NCBI GenBank assembly: GCA_006383075.2
Contig: SMNH02000005.1
Coordinates: 124,001 to 188,000 of the forward strand
DNA: 64,000 nt
Direction: 5' to 3'
From: Kordia sp. TARA_039_SRF
Lineage (GTDB): Bacteria; Bacteroidota; Bacteroidia; Flavobacteriales; Flavobacteriaceae
Shown in pieces: positions 31,949 through 40,783 of this stretch. A program made the position numbers and the translations under genes. Under the pieces are notes generated by a model. The model did not search any database, was not told where the DNA came from, and worked only from the letters and a program-made list of their open reading frames with translations. The stretch's first letter is position 1, and each line of letters opens with the position of its first letter.

Positions 31949-34375
31949 TTACGGTGTAGCAGTAAATCCGCCATCATCGCCTTCGTCGTCATCTCTTCCG
32001 TTGCGTTCTCGTCCTTTTTTCTGGTTGAAACGATAGGTAAACGAAAGATTAAAAGTTCGCACACGCCATTGGAATTCGCCTTCGCTTCTAAAAGTGTCTG
32101 TAAACGATTCAGAACGTCTTATACGTGAATTGAATACATCACTCACGTTAAGTGCAATCGATGCTTTGTCGTCAAATAAATCCTTACTAAACGCTAAATT
32201 CGCAGAGAACAATCCCTTACGAATATTCTGCGCATCTTCGTTTGGTCCACGATAAAATAAACGCGTTTGCCAATCAATACCGCCTGGCAAGGTTACTTTA
32301 TTGTTTACTCGAACAAACCAACTCAAGTTATCCGCGTCAAAATTCACACCGTTAAATTCACCGCGATTGTATGACTGGAATAAGTTGAAGTTTCCATTCA
32401 ATCGCCATTTGCGTGATGGATTGTACGTAAGTGTAAATTCAAAACCAAAACGGTCGTTTCTTGCTAAGTTGATAGGTGTTCTACGAATAATTGGCACTTC
32501 TTCACCGTTCAAAATGGTAGTTTGTCCTGTATCTTCGCTAATAAAATTAAATACATCGGTTGAACGTTGAAAGTAAATTGAAGAACTCAATGTAAATTTT
32601 CCAAAACGATTCAAATATCCCAAATCGACTGCGTTGGAAAAACTTGGGTCAATATCTGGATTTCCTTGAAAAACATTGGTAATACTGGAACGCGAAGGAA
32701 ACGGATTGATAAATCGCGAACGCGGTCTTCTAATTCTTCTATTATATCCTAAAGTAATGCTTTCGTTTTCTGAAAATTCGTAAGCCAAATTAATAGTAGG
32801 GAAGAAGCTTACATAATTTTTTCGCTCAAAATCGCTACTGGTTATTTGATTAATTCCAATTCGAGAATCTTCCATGCGCAATCCTAAAAGGAAGGAAAAT
32901 TTTTCGTTTATTTTGTTTCCGTACTGCGTGTAAAATGCATTTACATATTCACGATAATTCAATACGTTACTCAAATCGGTATCAGCTACAAATTCATCAT
33001 CTTCTAAAAATGCTACCAAATAATCAGTCGTTAAATCGAGAAAGTTTCCACGATATCCAAACTCAAACTGCGCAGTTTCACTAAGTGGCACCACATAATC
33101 CGTTTGTAATAACACGCGATCTTGATTTTCTACGGTACGTACTTGTTCTGCCAATTCACCATTAACCAAAATAAATGAGTTTTCAGTTTCGGTACTATTT
33201 TCAAACTGGAAATCGGCTGTTAATTTGTGACCGCTTTCTTCAAAATTCTTATCAAAATTCAAGCTATACTGCAAATTCTGATCGCCTTCCGTTTCTGGGT
33301 CAAAACGTGTACTCACATTGGTGACGTTAAAATCCGAATCATATTGAGTTAAGACATTGGTCGTTTCTCGTTCGTCATCGCTATCTCTGTAAATTAACGA
33401 AGCGGTAATGGAAGTTTTATCATTAATATACCATTCCACACCAAAATTAGTATTGAATCCTTTTCGGAAACGTTCAAAATCGCGGTCTTCATTTAAAAAG
33501 GTATTTGGATTATCACCGTTGAAATATTCTGTGAATGTTTCTGCATTCCCTGGAACTTCACGATAGTTATATCCTGAAGTCGTAAAAAAGTTAAAATCGC
33601 CCGTACGATAGTTTACATTTCCAGAAATACCATAACCTTCAGGATGTGAAACGTTGGTGGTAATAGCTCCATTTAAACCTTGCAATTTGCTTCTACGCAA
33701 AATAATATTTAAAATACCAGCACTTCCTTCCGCATCGTAACGCGCAGAAGGTGAAGTAATAATTTCTACTTTTTCAATAGCTTCCGCTGGAAGTTGTCGC
33801 AAAGCATCTGTGGAATTCAATCCAACCAATCCAGAAGGTTTTCCGTTGATTAAAATTCGAACATCGTCGTTACCACGTAGTGATACATTTCCTTCCACAT
33901 CGACAGAGACAGACGGAACATTGTCTAACACATCACTCACGGTTCCACCGCGAACTGTTAAATCTTTCCCAACATTGTATATTTTTTTATCAAGTTTGAG
34001 CTGAACAGTCGTTTTTTCGGCAATAATTTCCACAGCTTCCAACGCTTTTGAATCCATTTCTAAATAGAAATTTCCGAGCGAAGTGTTTGTACGTAATTCT
34101 TTGGCTTTAATTTCTTGTGATTTAAACGAAATAAACTCTATGGAAATATCATAAACGTCGGCTTCAACTTCAATAGAAAATTCTCCCTTCATATTGGTCA
34201 TTCCTCCTGTAACCGTACGTTTCTTCGCTACATCTTGAAGAACGATGGTTGCAAATTCTAAAGGTTGATTGGTGGATTTGTCAATGACTTTTCCTGTGAC
34301 GGTTACTGTTTTGTTTTGTGCGGAAAGGGTGAGAATGGTTCCAAAAAAGGTGAGAAAAAGTAGTATTTTCTTCAT
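31949..34375 (-). CDS. TonB-dependent outer-membrane receptor (outer membrane beta-barrel family)
   Basis: I placed the start at the ATG at 34375, which begins a signal peptide (MKKILLFLTFFGTILTLSAQ). The frame further upstream begins only at a TTG. A CarboxypepD_reg-like domain follows (VTGKVIDKSTNQPLEFATIV), then a plug with RGGTVSDVLDNVPSVSVD, VSLRGNDDVRILINGKPSGL and EIITSPSARYDAEGSAGILNIILRR (read in parts), then a large barrel. This is the OMP_b-brl_3 group common in Bacteroidetes. An Asp/Gly-rich tail ends the protein. No SusD-type partner is nearby and the substrate is unknown. Confidence 0.9.
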   Translation of the reverse strand: MKKILLFLTFFGTILTLSAQNKTVTVTGKVIDKSTNQPLEFATIVLQDVAKKRTVTGGMTNMKGEFSIEVEADVYDISIEFISFKSQEIKAKELRTNTSLGNFYLEMDSKALEAVEIIAEKTTVQLKLDKKIYNVGKDLTVRGGTVSDVLDNVPSVSVDVEGNVSLRGNDDVRILINGKPSGLVGLNSTDALRQLPAEAIEKVEIITSPSARYDAEGSAGILNIILRRSKLQGLNGAITTNVSHPEGYGISGNVNYRTGDFNFFTTSGYNYREVPGNAETFTEYFNGDNPNTFLNEDRDFERFRKGFNTNFGVEWYINDKTSITASLIYRDSDDERETTNVLTQYDSDFNVTNVSTRFDPETEGDQNLQYSLNFDKNFEESGHKLTADFQFENSTETENSFILVNGELAEQVRTVENQDRVLLQTDYVVPLSETAQFEFGYRGNFLDLTTDYLVAFLEDDEFVADTDLSNVLNYREYVNAFYTQYGNKINEKFSFLLGLRMEDSRIGINQITSSDFERKNYVSFFPTINLAYEFSENESITLGYNRRIRRPRSRFINPFPSRSSITNVFQGNPDIDPSFSNAVDLGYLNRFGKFTLSSSIYFQRSTDVFNFISEDTGQTTILNGEEVPIIRRTPINLARNDRFGFEFTLTYNPSRKWRLNGNFNLFQSYNRGEFNGVNFDADNLSWFVRVNNKVTLPGGIDWQTRLFYRGPNEDAQNIRKGLFSANLAFSKDLFDDKASIALNVSDVFNSRIRRSESFTDTFRSEGEFQWRVRTFNLSFTYRFNQKKGRERNGRDDDEGDDGGFTATP

Positions 34376-34478
34376 TTTAAGTGTTTTAAGTTTCTTTTTA
34401 GTTAGCAATTATTTTGTGTTTGACTACAAAGAAACGACAAGGTTTAATCCTTTTTGGTTAAAGTTCTGTTAAAAGAAA

Positions 34479-34500
34479 AATCCAGCAATAACGCTGGATT
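34479..34500 (-). terminator. Terminator after the ArsC-like gene
   Basis: AATCCAGC and GCTGGATT form a perfect stem with a 6-base loop, followed by TTTTTC on the minus strand. Confidence 0.75.
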
Positions 34501-34511
34501 CGGGCTTTTCT

Positions 34512-34853
34512 TTATAAAATTTTGTTAATATCTTCTGGTGGTCGCCCAATGACTGCTTTTTTATTGTGAACAACGATTGGGCGTTCAATCAATTTTGGAT
34601 GTTCAACCATCGCTTGAATGATTTCAGCATCCGTGAGTTCTTTGCCCTTGTAATTCTCCTTCCAGATTTTTTCATTCTTGCGAACAAGTTTTTCAGGCGT
34701 AATTCCCAAAAGTTGAATGATTTCAGAAAGTTCACTCACAGAAAGCGGATTGTCTAAATATTTTACAATATCAAATTCTTGTCCAGAAGCTTCCAAAATT
34801 GCTAAGCCTTCTCTGGATTTTCTACATCTTGGGTTGTGGTATATTTTTAGCAT
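34512..34853 (-). CDS. ArsC/Spx family thioredoxin-fold reductase
   Basis: The 113-residue protein has the glutaredoxin-dependent arsenate reductase pattern: IYHNPRCRKSREGLAIL at the start (catalytic Cys), the Arg-rich LVRKNEKIWKENY segment, and the late PIVVHNKKAVIGRPPEDI motif. Members reduce arsenate with glutathione/glutaredoxin or act as stress regulators. No arsenic resistance genes are nearby, so an ArsC-like housekeeping role is equally possible. Confidence 0.88.
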   Translation of the reverse strand: MLKIYHNPRCRKSREGLAILEASGQEFDIVKYLDNPLSVSELSEIIQLLGITPEKLVRKNEKIWKENYKGKELTDAEIIQAMVEHPKLIERPIVVHNKKAVIGRPPEDINKIL

Positions 34854-35016
34854 TTTTTTATTAGTTTTTTTGGTGTTAGGTGTTGGGTTTTAGTATTGAG
34901 ATTTTTTGGTGAGATTTGAAATTACAGGTTAAAATTGTCATCCAAAAGATTATCACAAGGCGAAAAAAAGTTAAAAAGTCTTGATTCTAGACTCTAGACT
35001 CTAGATTCTAAAAAAA

Positions 35017-36124
35017 TCAAAGACTATCATCATCACTTTTCTGTCCCATCGACATTAAATAAGACTTTAAAAACTCGTCAATATAGCCATCCATTACAGC
35101 ATCTACATTTCCTGTTTCATGTCCTGTACGTACGTCTTTAACCAATTTGTACGGATGCATCACATAATTTCGAATCTGCGAGCCCCATTCTATTTTCATC
35201 TTTCCGGCTTCTATATCTTCACGGGCTTCTAGCTGCTTTTTCAGCTCAATTTCATACAACTGCGATTTCAACATCTGCATCGCTCGTGTTCTGTTGTCAT
35301 GTTGCGAACGTGTTTCAGAGCATGAAATTTGTATGCCAGTTGGTTTGTGTGTCAACTGTACTTTGGTTTCTACCTTGTTGACATTTTGTCCACCAGCACC
35401 ACTAGAACGCGCGGTTGTAATTTCAATATCTGCAGGATTGATTTCAATTTCAATCGTATCATCAACTAACGGATACACGTATACAGACGCAAATGAAGTG
35501 TGTCGTTTAGCATTGCTATCAAAAGGAGAAATTCGCACCAAACGATGCACACCATTTTCACCTTTTAACCAACCAAAAGCATAATCACCTTCAATTTCGA
35601 GTGTTACGGTTTTAATTCCAGCTACATCACCTTCTTGGTAATTGAGTTCCTTGACTTTATAGCCTTGTTTTTCAGCGAACATCAAATACATTCGCATCAA
35701 CATGCTTGCCCAGTCGCAACTTTCTGTTCCGCCAGCACCAGCCGTAATTTGTAGTACCGCACTCATGCTGTCACCTTCGTCCGACAACATATTGCGAAAC
35801 TCTAAATCTTCAATTTTTGTAGTTGTTTTGTCAAAATGCGCAGTAACCTCTTCTAACGAAGCGTCACCTTCTTTGTAAAATTCATACAACACTTCCAAAT
35901 CTCCGATAAGTGTAGCGATTTCATTATAATCATTTACCCACTTTTTCTCCGTTCGGAGTTGTTTCATAATGATTTCAGCTTCTTTCGGATTGTCCCAAAA
36001 GTCAGGCGCATACGTTTTTTCCTCTTCGTTGGCAATTTCTATCAGTTTGGCATCTATGTCAAAGATACCTCCTTAACGCACCAAGGCGATTGATAAGATC
36101 TTTTATCTGATCGGATGTTATCAT
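35017..36124 (-). CDS. prfB: Peptide chain release factor 2, made by programmed +1 frameshift
   Basis: The first frame starts at the ATG at 36124 ([21 protein letters not shown]) and meets an in-frame TGA at 36061-36059. Reading resumes in the +1 frame ([18 protein letters not shown]) to the stop at 35017, giving about 368 residues, the normal length of RF2. The frameshift site CTT-TGA-C is preceded by AGGAGG (36073-36068), the standard autoregulatory signal by which RF2 levels control read-through. [12 protein letters not shown] (GGQ) and VRISPFDS (SPF) are present. The ATG at 35967 is internal and must not be used. Confidence 0.95.
36059..36073 (-). promoter_or_regulatory. Programmed frameshift signal of prfB
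   Basis: AGGAGG, then a three-base spacer, then CTTTGAC: the internal Shine-Dalgarno and slippery stop codon used by RF2 genes for +1 frameshifting. Confidence 0.93.
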
Positions 36125-36260
36125 GTTTGTTCTTTTAAGTCCTACAAAAATAAGATGTTTTATGTATATTCATAGCCTAAAATAAAAAAACCGATAGAAT
36201 CGTCAGCTTAGTGTTGTTGAGGTAAAAAAATGACGATAATCGTATTCGCTAAATAACACC

Positions 36261-38687
36261 ATGATGAACAAGTCTATTGTATTGATTTTCATTTTTTTAA
36301 TGACTTTTACGGTAAGTCATTCACAAGAAAAAACGAAAACAAAAACCTATCCTCGTGAACAATTTACAGGATTTTTTAATTTTTCGTACGAAGAGAAAAC
36401 TGATAAAATCTTTCTAGAAGTTGACAAACTAAATGAAGATTTTTTATACGTGTACTCGCTCGCAAGTGGCGTAGGCTCTAATGATATTGGTTTGGATAGA
36501 GGACAAATTGGCGACGGAGTCGTGGTGCAATTTCAAAAAATGGGGAATAAACTTATGTTGATTCAACCAAATTTGCGCTATAGAGCCAATACGACAAACG
36601 ACTTGGAACGCAAAAGTGTAGAACAAGCCTTTGCAAAATCAGTCTTGTTCGGTTTCCCGATTGTTTCTGAAAAAGACAACAGATACACTATTGAATTGAC
36701 ACCTTTTTTACTGCAAGATGCGCATGGCGTTATTGAAAGTTTAGCAGAAAAAAAACAGGGAACGTATAAAATAGATAAAACAAAAAGTGCGCTTGCTTTA
36801 AATAGAACCAAAGCATTTCCTAAAAACGTAGAATTTGAAGCTTTATTGACTTTTACAGGAAAACCTAAAGGCGGAAACATCAAAAGTGTCACACCAAATG
36901 CGTCCTTAGTTTCTGTAATTCAGCATCATTCGTTTGTGGAATTGCCAGACGATAATTACAAACCAAGAGTATTTGACCCAAGAAGTGGTGCCATTAGTAT
37001 ATCCTATTACGATTACGCTACGCCAATTCAAGAACCGATGTTGAAACGTTTTATAACACGTCATCGCTTAGAAAAGAAAAATCCGAACGCAGCAAAAAGT
37101 GAAGCGAAAGAACCTATTGTATACTATCTCGACCCTGGAACGCCAGAACCTGTGCGTTCTGCCTTATTAGACGGAGCGCGTTGGTGGAATGAAGCGTATG
37201 AAGCCATTGGATATACGAATGCTTTTCAAGTGAAAATGCTGCCTAAAGATGCTGACCCAATGGATGTGCGTTACAACGTAATTCAGTGGGTACATCGTTC
37301 TACGCGTGGATGGAGTTACGGAGCCAGTGTGGTTGATCCGCGAACAGGCGAAATTATCAAAGGACATGTAAGTTTGGGAAGTTTGCGAATTCGCCAAGAT
37401 TTTTTGATTGCGCAAGCTTTATTAGATAAACCTTTTGCGAAAAGTGACGATAATTACCAACCGATGTTGGAAATGGCGTTGGCGCGCATTCGTCAATTAT
37501 CCGCACATGAAGTTGGACATACCATAGGTTTTGCACATAATTTTTCTGCAAGTACTAATAATAGAAGTTCTGTGATGGATTATCCGCATCCGACAGTGAA
37601 AATCAAGAATGGAAACATTGATTTGTCAGACGCGTATGCGACAGGAATTGGCTCGTGGGACAAAATTACGGTGGCGTATTCCTATTCAGAGTTCAATTCT
37701 GCGGAAGCGGAAAAAGCAGGATTACAAGCCATTTTAAACAATGCCTATAAAGCGGGACATCGTTTTATTACCGACGCAGATGCGCGACCAGCTGGCGGCG
37801 CACATGCAAATGCACATTTGTGGGATAATGGAAAAAGTGCTACTGACGAATTGGAAAATGTACTAAAAGTACGTGAGTTAGCGATTCAAAATTTCTCAAA
37901 AGACAACATTCGTTCGGGTGAACCTTACACGATTTTGGAAGATGTTTTTGTGCCGTTGTATTTTTTCCATAGATACCAAACCGAAGCGACTTCCAAATTG
38001 ATTGGCGGATTGGAATACAATTACGCAACCAAGGGTGATGAACAGCTAATTACCACGGTAATTTCACCGAGAAAACAACGCGAAGCTTTGCAAGCCATTT
38101 TAAAAACCTTGGATGCAGAAACGTTGGCAATTCCAGAAGATAAACTCAATTTATTTCCGCCACGTGCTTTCGGCTATGGTCGTACAAGGGAATCGTTTAA
38201 AGTAACAACTGGTGTAGGTTTTGATGCGATAGCACCAGTAGCGACGGCAAGTGATATGACGTTGCGATTTTTGTTTCACCCAGAACGTGCGGCACGATTG
38301 ATTCAACAGAAAAGTTTGGACAAGCAGCAATTGGATTTTCTTGAAATGACGCGAACTATTTTGGATAATACCTTGTATAAAGATTACAAAGACGCACATC
38401 ATCAAGAATTGGGACATGCTGTAAATACAAACATTTTAAAACATTTGATGCATTTGGCTACAGATTCAAAATCGTCTTCAAGTGTACAAGCGCAAAGTGA
38501 ATATTTGTTACGAGAAATTTCACAAAAAATACAAACGAAAAAGTACAAAGAAGCAGCAAAACCGTATCAAATGTATTATTTGGAAATGTTGGAACAATTC
38601 AAAAAATATCCTGAAAAATTCAAACTAGAAACTTCACCAAAAATTCCAGATGGTTCTCCAATTGGAACAGATGCGTGTGGATTTTGA
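36261..38687 (+). CDS. Secreted zinc-dependent metalloprotease (DUF5117/DUF4953-type)
   Basis: The 808-residue protein has a signal peptide (MNKSIVLIFIFLMTFTVSHS) and an N-terminal DUF5117-like domain (FTGFFNFSYEEKTDKIFLEV). The metalloprotease centre SAHEVGHTIGFAHNFSAST contains HExxHxxGxxH, and a Met-turn-like SVMDYPHP follows. These are metzincin features. It stands alone after prfB, with no substrate clue in the neighbourhood. Related proteins are common in Bacteroidetes and may process outer-membrane or secreted proteins. Confidence 0.9.
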   Translation: MMNKSIVLIFIFLMTFTVSHSQEKTKTKTYPREQFTGFFNFSYEEKTDKIFLEVDKLNEDFLYVYSLASGVGSNDIGLDRGQIGDGVVVQFQKMGNKLMLIQPNLRYRANTTNDLERKSVEQAFAKSVLFGFPIVSEKDNRYTIELTPFLLQDAHGVIESLAEKKQGTYKIDKTKSALALNRTKAFPKNVEFEALLTFTGKPKGGNIKSVTPNASLVSVIQHHSFVELPDDNYKPRVFDPRSGAISISYYDYATPIQEPMLKRFITRHRLEKKNPNAAKSEAKEPIVYYLDPGTPEPVRSALLDGARWWNEAYEAIGYTNAFQVKMLPKDADPMDVRYNVIQWVHRSTRGWSYGASVVDPRTGEIIKGHVSLGSLRIRQDFLIAQALLDKPFAKSDDNYQPMLEMALARIRQLSAHEVGHTIGFAHNFSASTNNRSSVMDYPHPTVKIKNGNIDLSDAYATGIGSWDKITVAYSYSEFNSAEAEKAGLQAILNNAYKAGHRFITDADARPAGGAHANAHLWDNGKSATDELENVLKVRELAIQNFSKDNIRSGEPYTILEDVFVPLYFFHRYQTEATSKLIGGLEYNYATKGDEQLITTVISPRKQREALQAILKTLDAETLAIPEDKLNLFPPRAFGYGRTRESFKVTTGVGFDAIAPVATASDMTLRFLFHPERAARLIQQKSLDKQQLDFLEMTRTILDNTLYKDYKDAHHQELGHAVNTNILKHLMHLATDSKSSSSVQAQSEYLLREISQKIQTKKYKEAAKPYQMYYLEMLEQFKKYPEKFKLETSPKIPDGSPIGTDACGF

Positions 38688-38721
38688 TTTACGATTTTTT
38701 ATAGTATATGAATGAAATCAA

Positions 38722-38900
38722 AGCACTTCTCGATACATTTTTCCTTTCATTTCGACAAGCTCAGTGTGCAGGAAAAACACTCGAAGTGACGCTTTTTTAT
38801 GTATCAATGTTTTTTATTTTAAGACTGAAAACGTATTTCGTCAAGCTGAACTTGATTCAGCTTCTCACAAGCAGCTAAAATTTTCAGCAAAAATACTTAC
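38722..38900. repeat. Dispersed intergenic repeats (TCGAAGTGACG type)
   Basis: The stretch 38688-39060 has no gene. It holds CTTCTCGATACA, TTTCATTTCGACAAGCTCAG and ACACTCGAAGTGACG, then further degenerate copies (GTCAAGCTGAACTTGATTCAG; ATCGAAGTGACG). The first part matches, in reverse complement, the repeat at 56570-56640. Next to it (38975-39020) is a short AACAAACAAC-type simple repeat. Confidence 0.7.
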
Positions 38901-39060
38901 GTTTGTCATAGAAATCGAAGTGACGTTTTGAAAAAGTCTGATTATTTTTTGATTCATACATTAACCCACGTTTAAGAAACAACAAACAACAAACAACGAA
39001 TAACAAACAACAAATAACTCAATACTAAGACCTAATACCAAATACCCAAAACCTAAAAGA

Positions 39061-40083
39061 ATGCGAATAAACTTAATAAGCGATACTGTTACCAAACCTA
39101 CGCCAAAAATGTTGGAAGCCATGTTTGCTGCCGAAGTTGGTGATGATGTGTTTAAAAAAGATCCATCAATCAATAAGTTAGAGCAAAAAGTAGCGGAAAT
39201 GTTTAGCAAAGAAGCAGCGTTGTTTTTTCCAAGCGGAACGATGGCGAATCAAACTGCGATTAAATTACACACCAATCCTGGCGATCAGGTAATTTGCGAT
39301 AAAGATGCACATATTTACAATTACGAAGGCGGAGGTGTAAGCTTTAATAGCGGAGCTTCCTGTAAATTGATTGATGGACATCGTGGAATGTTTACTGCCG
39401 AGCAAGCCAAAGCAGCGATTAATCCGCCAGACTTTTATCACAGTCCACTTAGTGCTTTGATTGCACTTGAAAACACCGCAAATCGTGGTGGTGGCGCGTG
39501 TTGGGATTTTGCGGAGATTGAAAAAATTCACAAAGTTGCCCGCGAACACGATTTTGGTTTTCACTTAGATGGTGCGCGTTTGTGGAATGCGTTGGTAGAA
39601 AAAGGAGAAACGCCAACGCAGTACGGAAAATTATTTGATACCATTTCGGTGTGTTTATCCAAAGGATTGGGTTGTCCTGTAGGTTCCGTGTTGGTTGCGG
39701 ACGAAGAAACCATTCATAAGGCATTGCGTGTACGTAAAATTTTAGGTGGCGGAATGCGTCAGGCTGGTTATTTGGCTGCGGCTGGAATTTACGCTTTAGA
39801 CCATCACATAGAACGATTGGCTGAAGATCATGAAAAGGCGAAAGAAATCGGGAAAGTGCTTGAAAGTTTAGCCATTATCAAAAAAGTAGAACCGATTGAA
39901 ACCAACATCATCATTTTTTATCTGCAAGATGATATTGACGAACAAGCGTTTCTAGATAAATTGACCGAATTGGGAATTGATTTGATAGGTATGGGAAGTG
40001 GAAAACTCCGCATTGTAACACATTTAGACTACACTGCTGAAATGCATCAAGAGTTTCTGAAGGTAATTCAGAAAGTGATATAA
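39061..40083 (+). CDS. ltaE: Low-specificity L-threonine aldolase
   Basis: The 340-residue PLP enzyme cleaves L-threonine and L-allo-threonine to glycine and acetaldehyde. Typical segments are NLISDTVTKPTPKMLEAMFAAEVGDDVF at the start (read in parts), FPSGTMANQ, HLDGARLWNA (Asp of the PLP site) and SVCLSKGLGCPVGS (Schiff-base Lys). The length and start fit the family. It is monocistronic, preceded by repeat-rich DNA, and followed by a long hairpin before the convergent DUF1508 gene. Confidence 0.93.
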   Translation: MRINLISDTVTKPTPKMLEAMFAAEVGDDVFKKDPSINKLEQKVAEMFSKEAALFFPSGTMANQTAIKLHTNPGDQVICDKDAHIYNYEGGGVSFNSGASCKLIDGHRGMFTAEQAKAAINPPDFYHSPLSALIALENTANRGGGACWDFAEIEKIHKVAREHDFGFHLDGARLWNALVEKGETPTQYGKLFDTISVCLSKGLGCPVGSVLVADEETIHKALRVRKILGGGMRQAGYLAAAGIYALDHHIERLAEDHEKAKEIGKVLESLAIIKKVEPIETNIIIFYLQDDIDEQAFLDKLTELGIDLIGMGSGKLRIVTHLDYTAEMHQEFLKVIQKVI

Positions 40084-40090
40084 AAACAAA

Positions 40091-40181
40091 GAAGCTATTT
40101 TAGACAGTATAAAACATCATCAACTTTATGAAACCGAATCAAGTACGGTTTGACGATGTTCACTATATCTAAAATAGCTTC
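40091..40181. repeat. Long imperfect inverted repeat between convergent genes
   Basis: Outer arms GAAGCTATTTTAGA (40091-40104) and TCTAAAATAGCTTC (40168-40181) are perfect. Inside lie AACATCATCAA pairing with TTGACGATGTT and an innermost AACCG/CGGTT, making a long nested hairpin of about 90 bases. It may serve as a bidirectional terminator, but it is much longer than one needs to be. Confidence 0.65.
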
Positions 40182-40201
40182 GTTAACTTGTTATAAAAAT
40201 A

Positions 40202-40531
40202 CTATTCTGTTAAGTCTTTTGTTTCTGCGCTTCCTGCGTTTTTCTTTACAGATTCAATTCCGTTCTCCATTCCAGCTTCGCTAGCGTACATTTGACTCGT
40301 TCCAATAATTTGACCATTTCCTGCTTTTAAACTGAAATGAAACTTACCGTTTTTAGCCGTTTTACGTTCAAATTTGCTATCGTCTGTTGAATTCTTTTTA
40401 CAAGATTCAATTCCGTTTTTAGCACCACTTTTATCAGCATATCCTTGACTAGACATGATGATTTGTCCATTTTTTGCTTTTAAGTTAAAATAGAATTTTT
40501 GATTGTTTTCACTTTGGAATAATTCAAACAT
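40202..40531 (-). CDS. DUF1508 (YegP) family protein
   Basis: The 109-residue protein consists of two DUF1508 repeats: KFYFNLKAKNGQIIMSSQGY...GIESCKKNS and KFHFSLKAGNGQIIGTSQMY...GIESVKKNA. This tandem arrangement is typical of YegP-like proteins. The function is not known. It is transcribed toward threonine aldolase with a long hairpin between them. Confidence 0.9.
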   Translation of the reverse strand: MFELFQSENNQKFYFNLKAKNGQIIMSSQGYADKSGAKNGIESCKKNSTDDSKFERKTAKNGKFHFSLKAGNGQIIGTSQMYASEAGMENGIESVKKNAGSAETKDLTE

Positions 40532-40783
40532 AGTTATTTAGAGATTTAGTTAAGATGAGTAAATATATCAAAAATATATGGTAAAAGAAATGCTGATAAT
40601 GGCAATTTTAAAAGTTTATACAGGTTTTTTCCCTAAAAAATGTTGTTTACCGATAAAAATGTTGCTTTTAACTTAAATTTAAAACGACATCATGTTACCA
40701 TAATCGATTTTTTGAGTAAAGCGATAATTTCGTGTCTTAATAAACAATAATAACAATAATCGAATAATTAATCATTTAAAGAC

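Noticed and set aside
34985-35015. Short tandem TCTAGAC repeats after prfB
   Set aside because: Three to four 7-base units only. This is simple sequence or part of a terminator, not a CRISPR array or a larger repeat.
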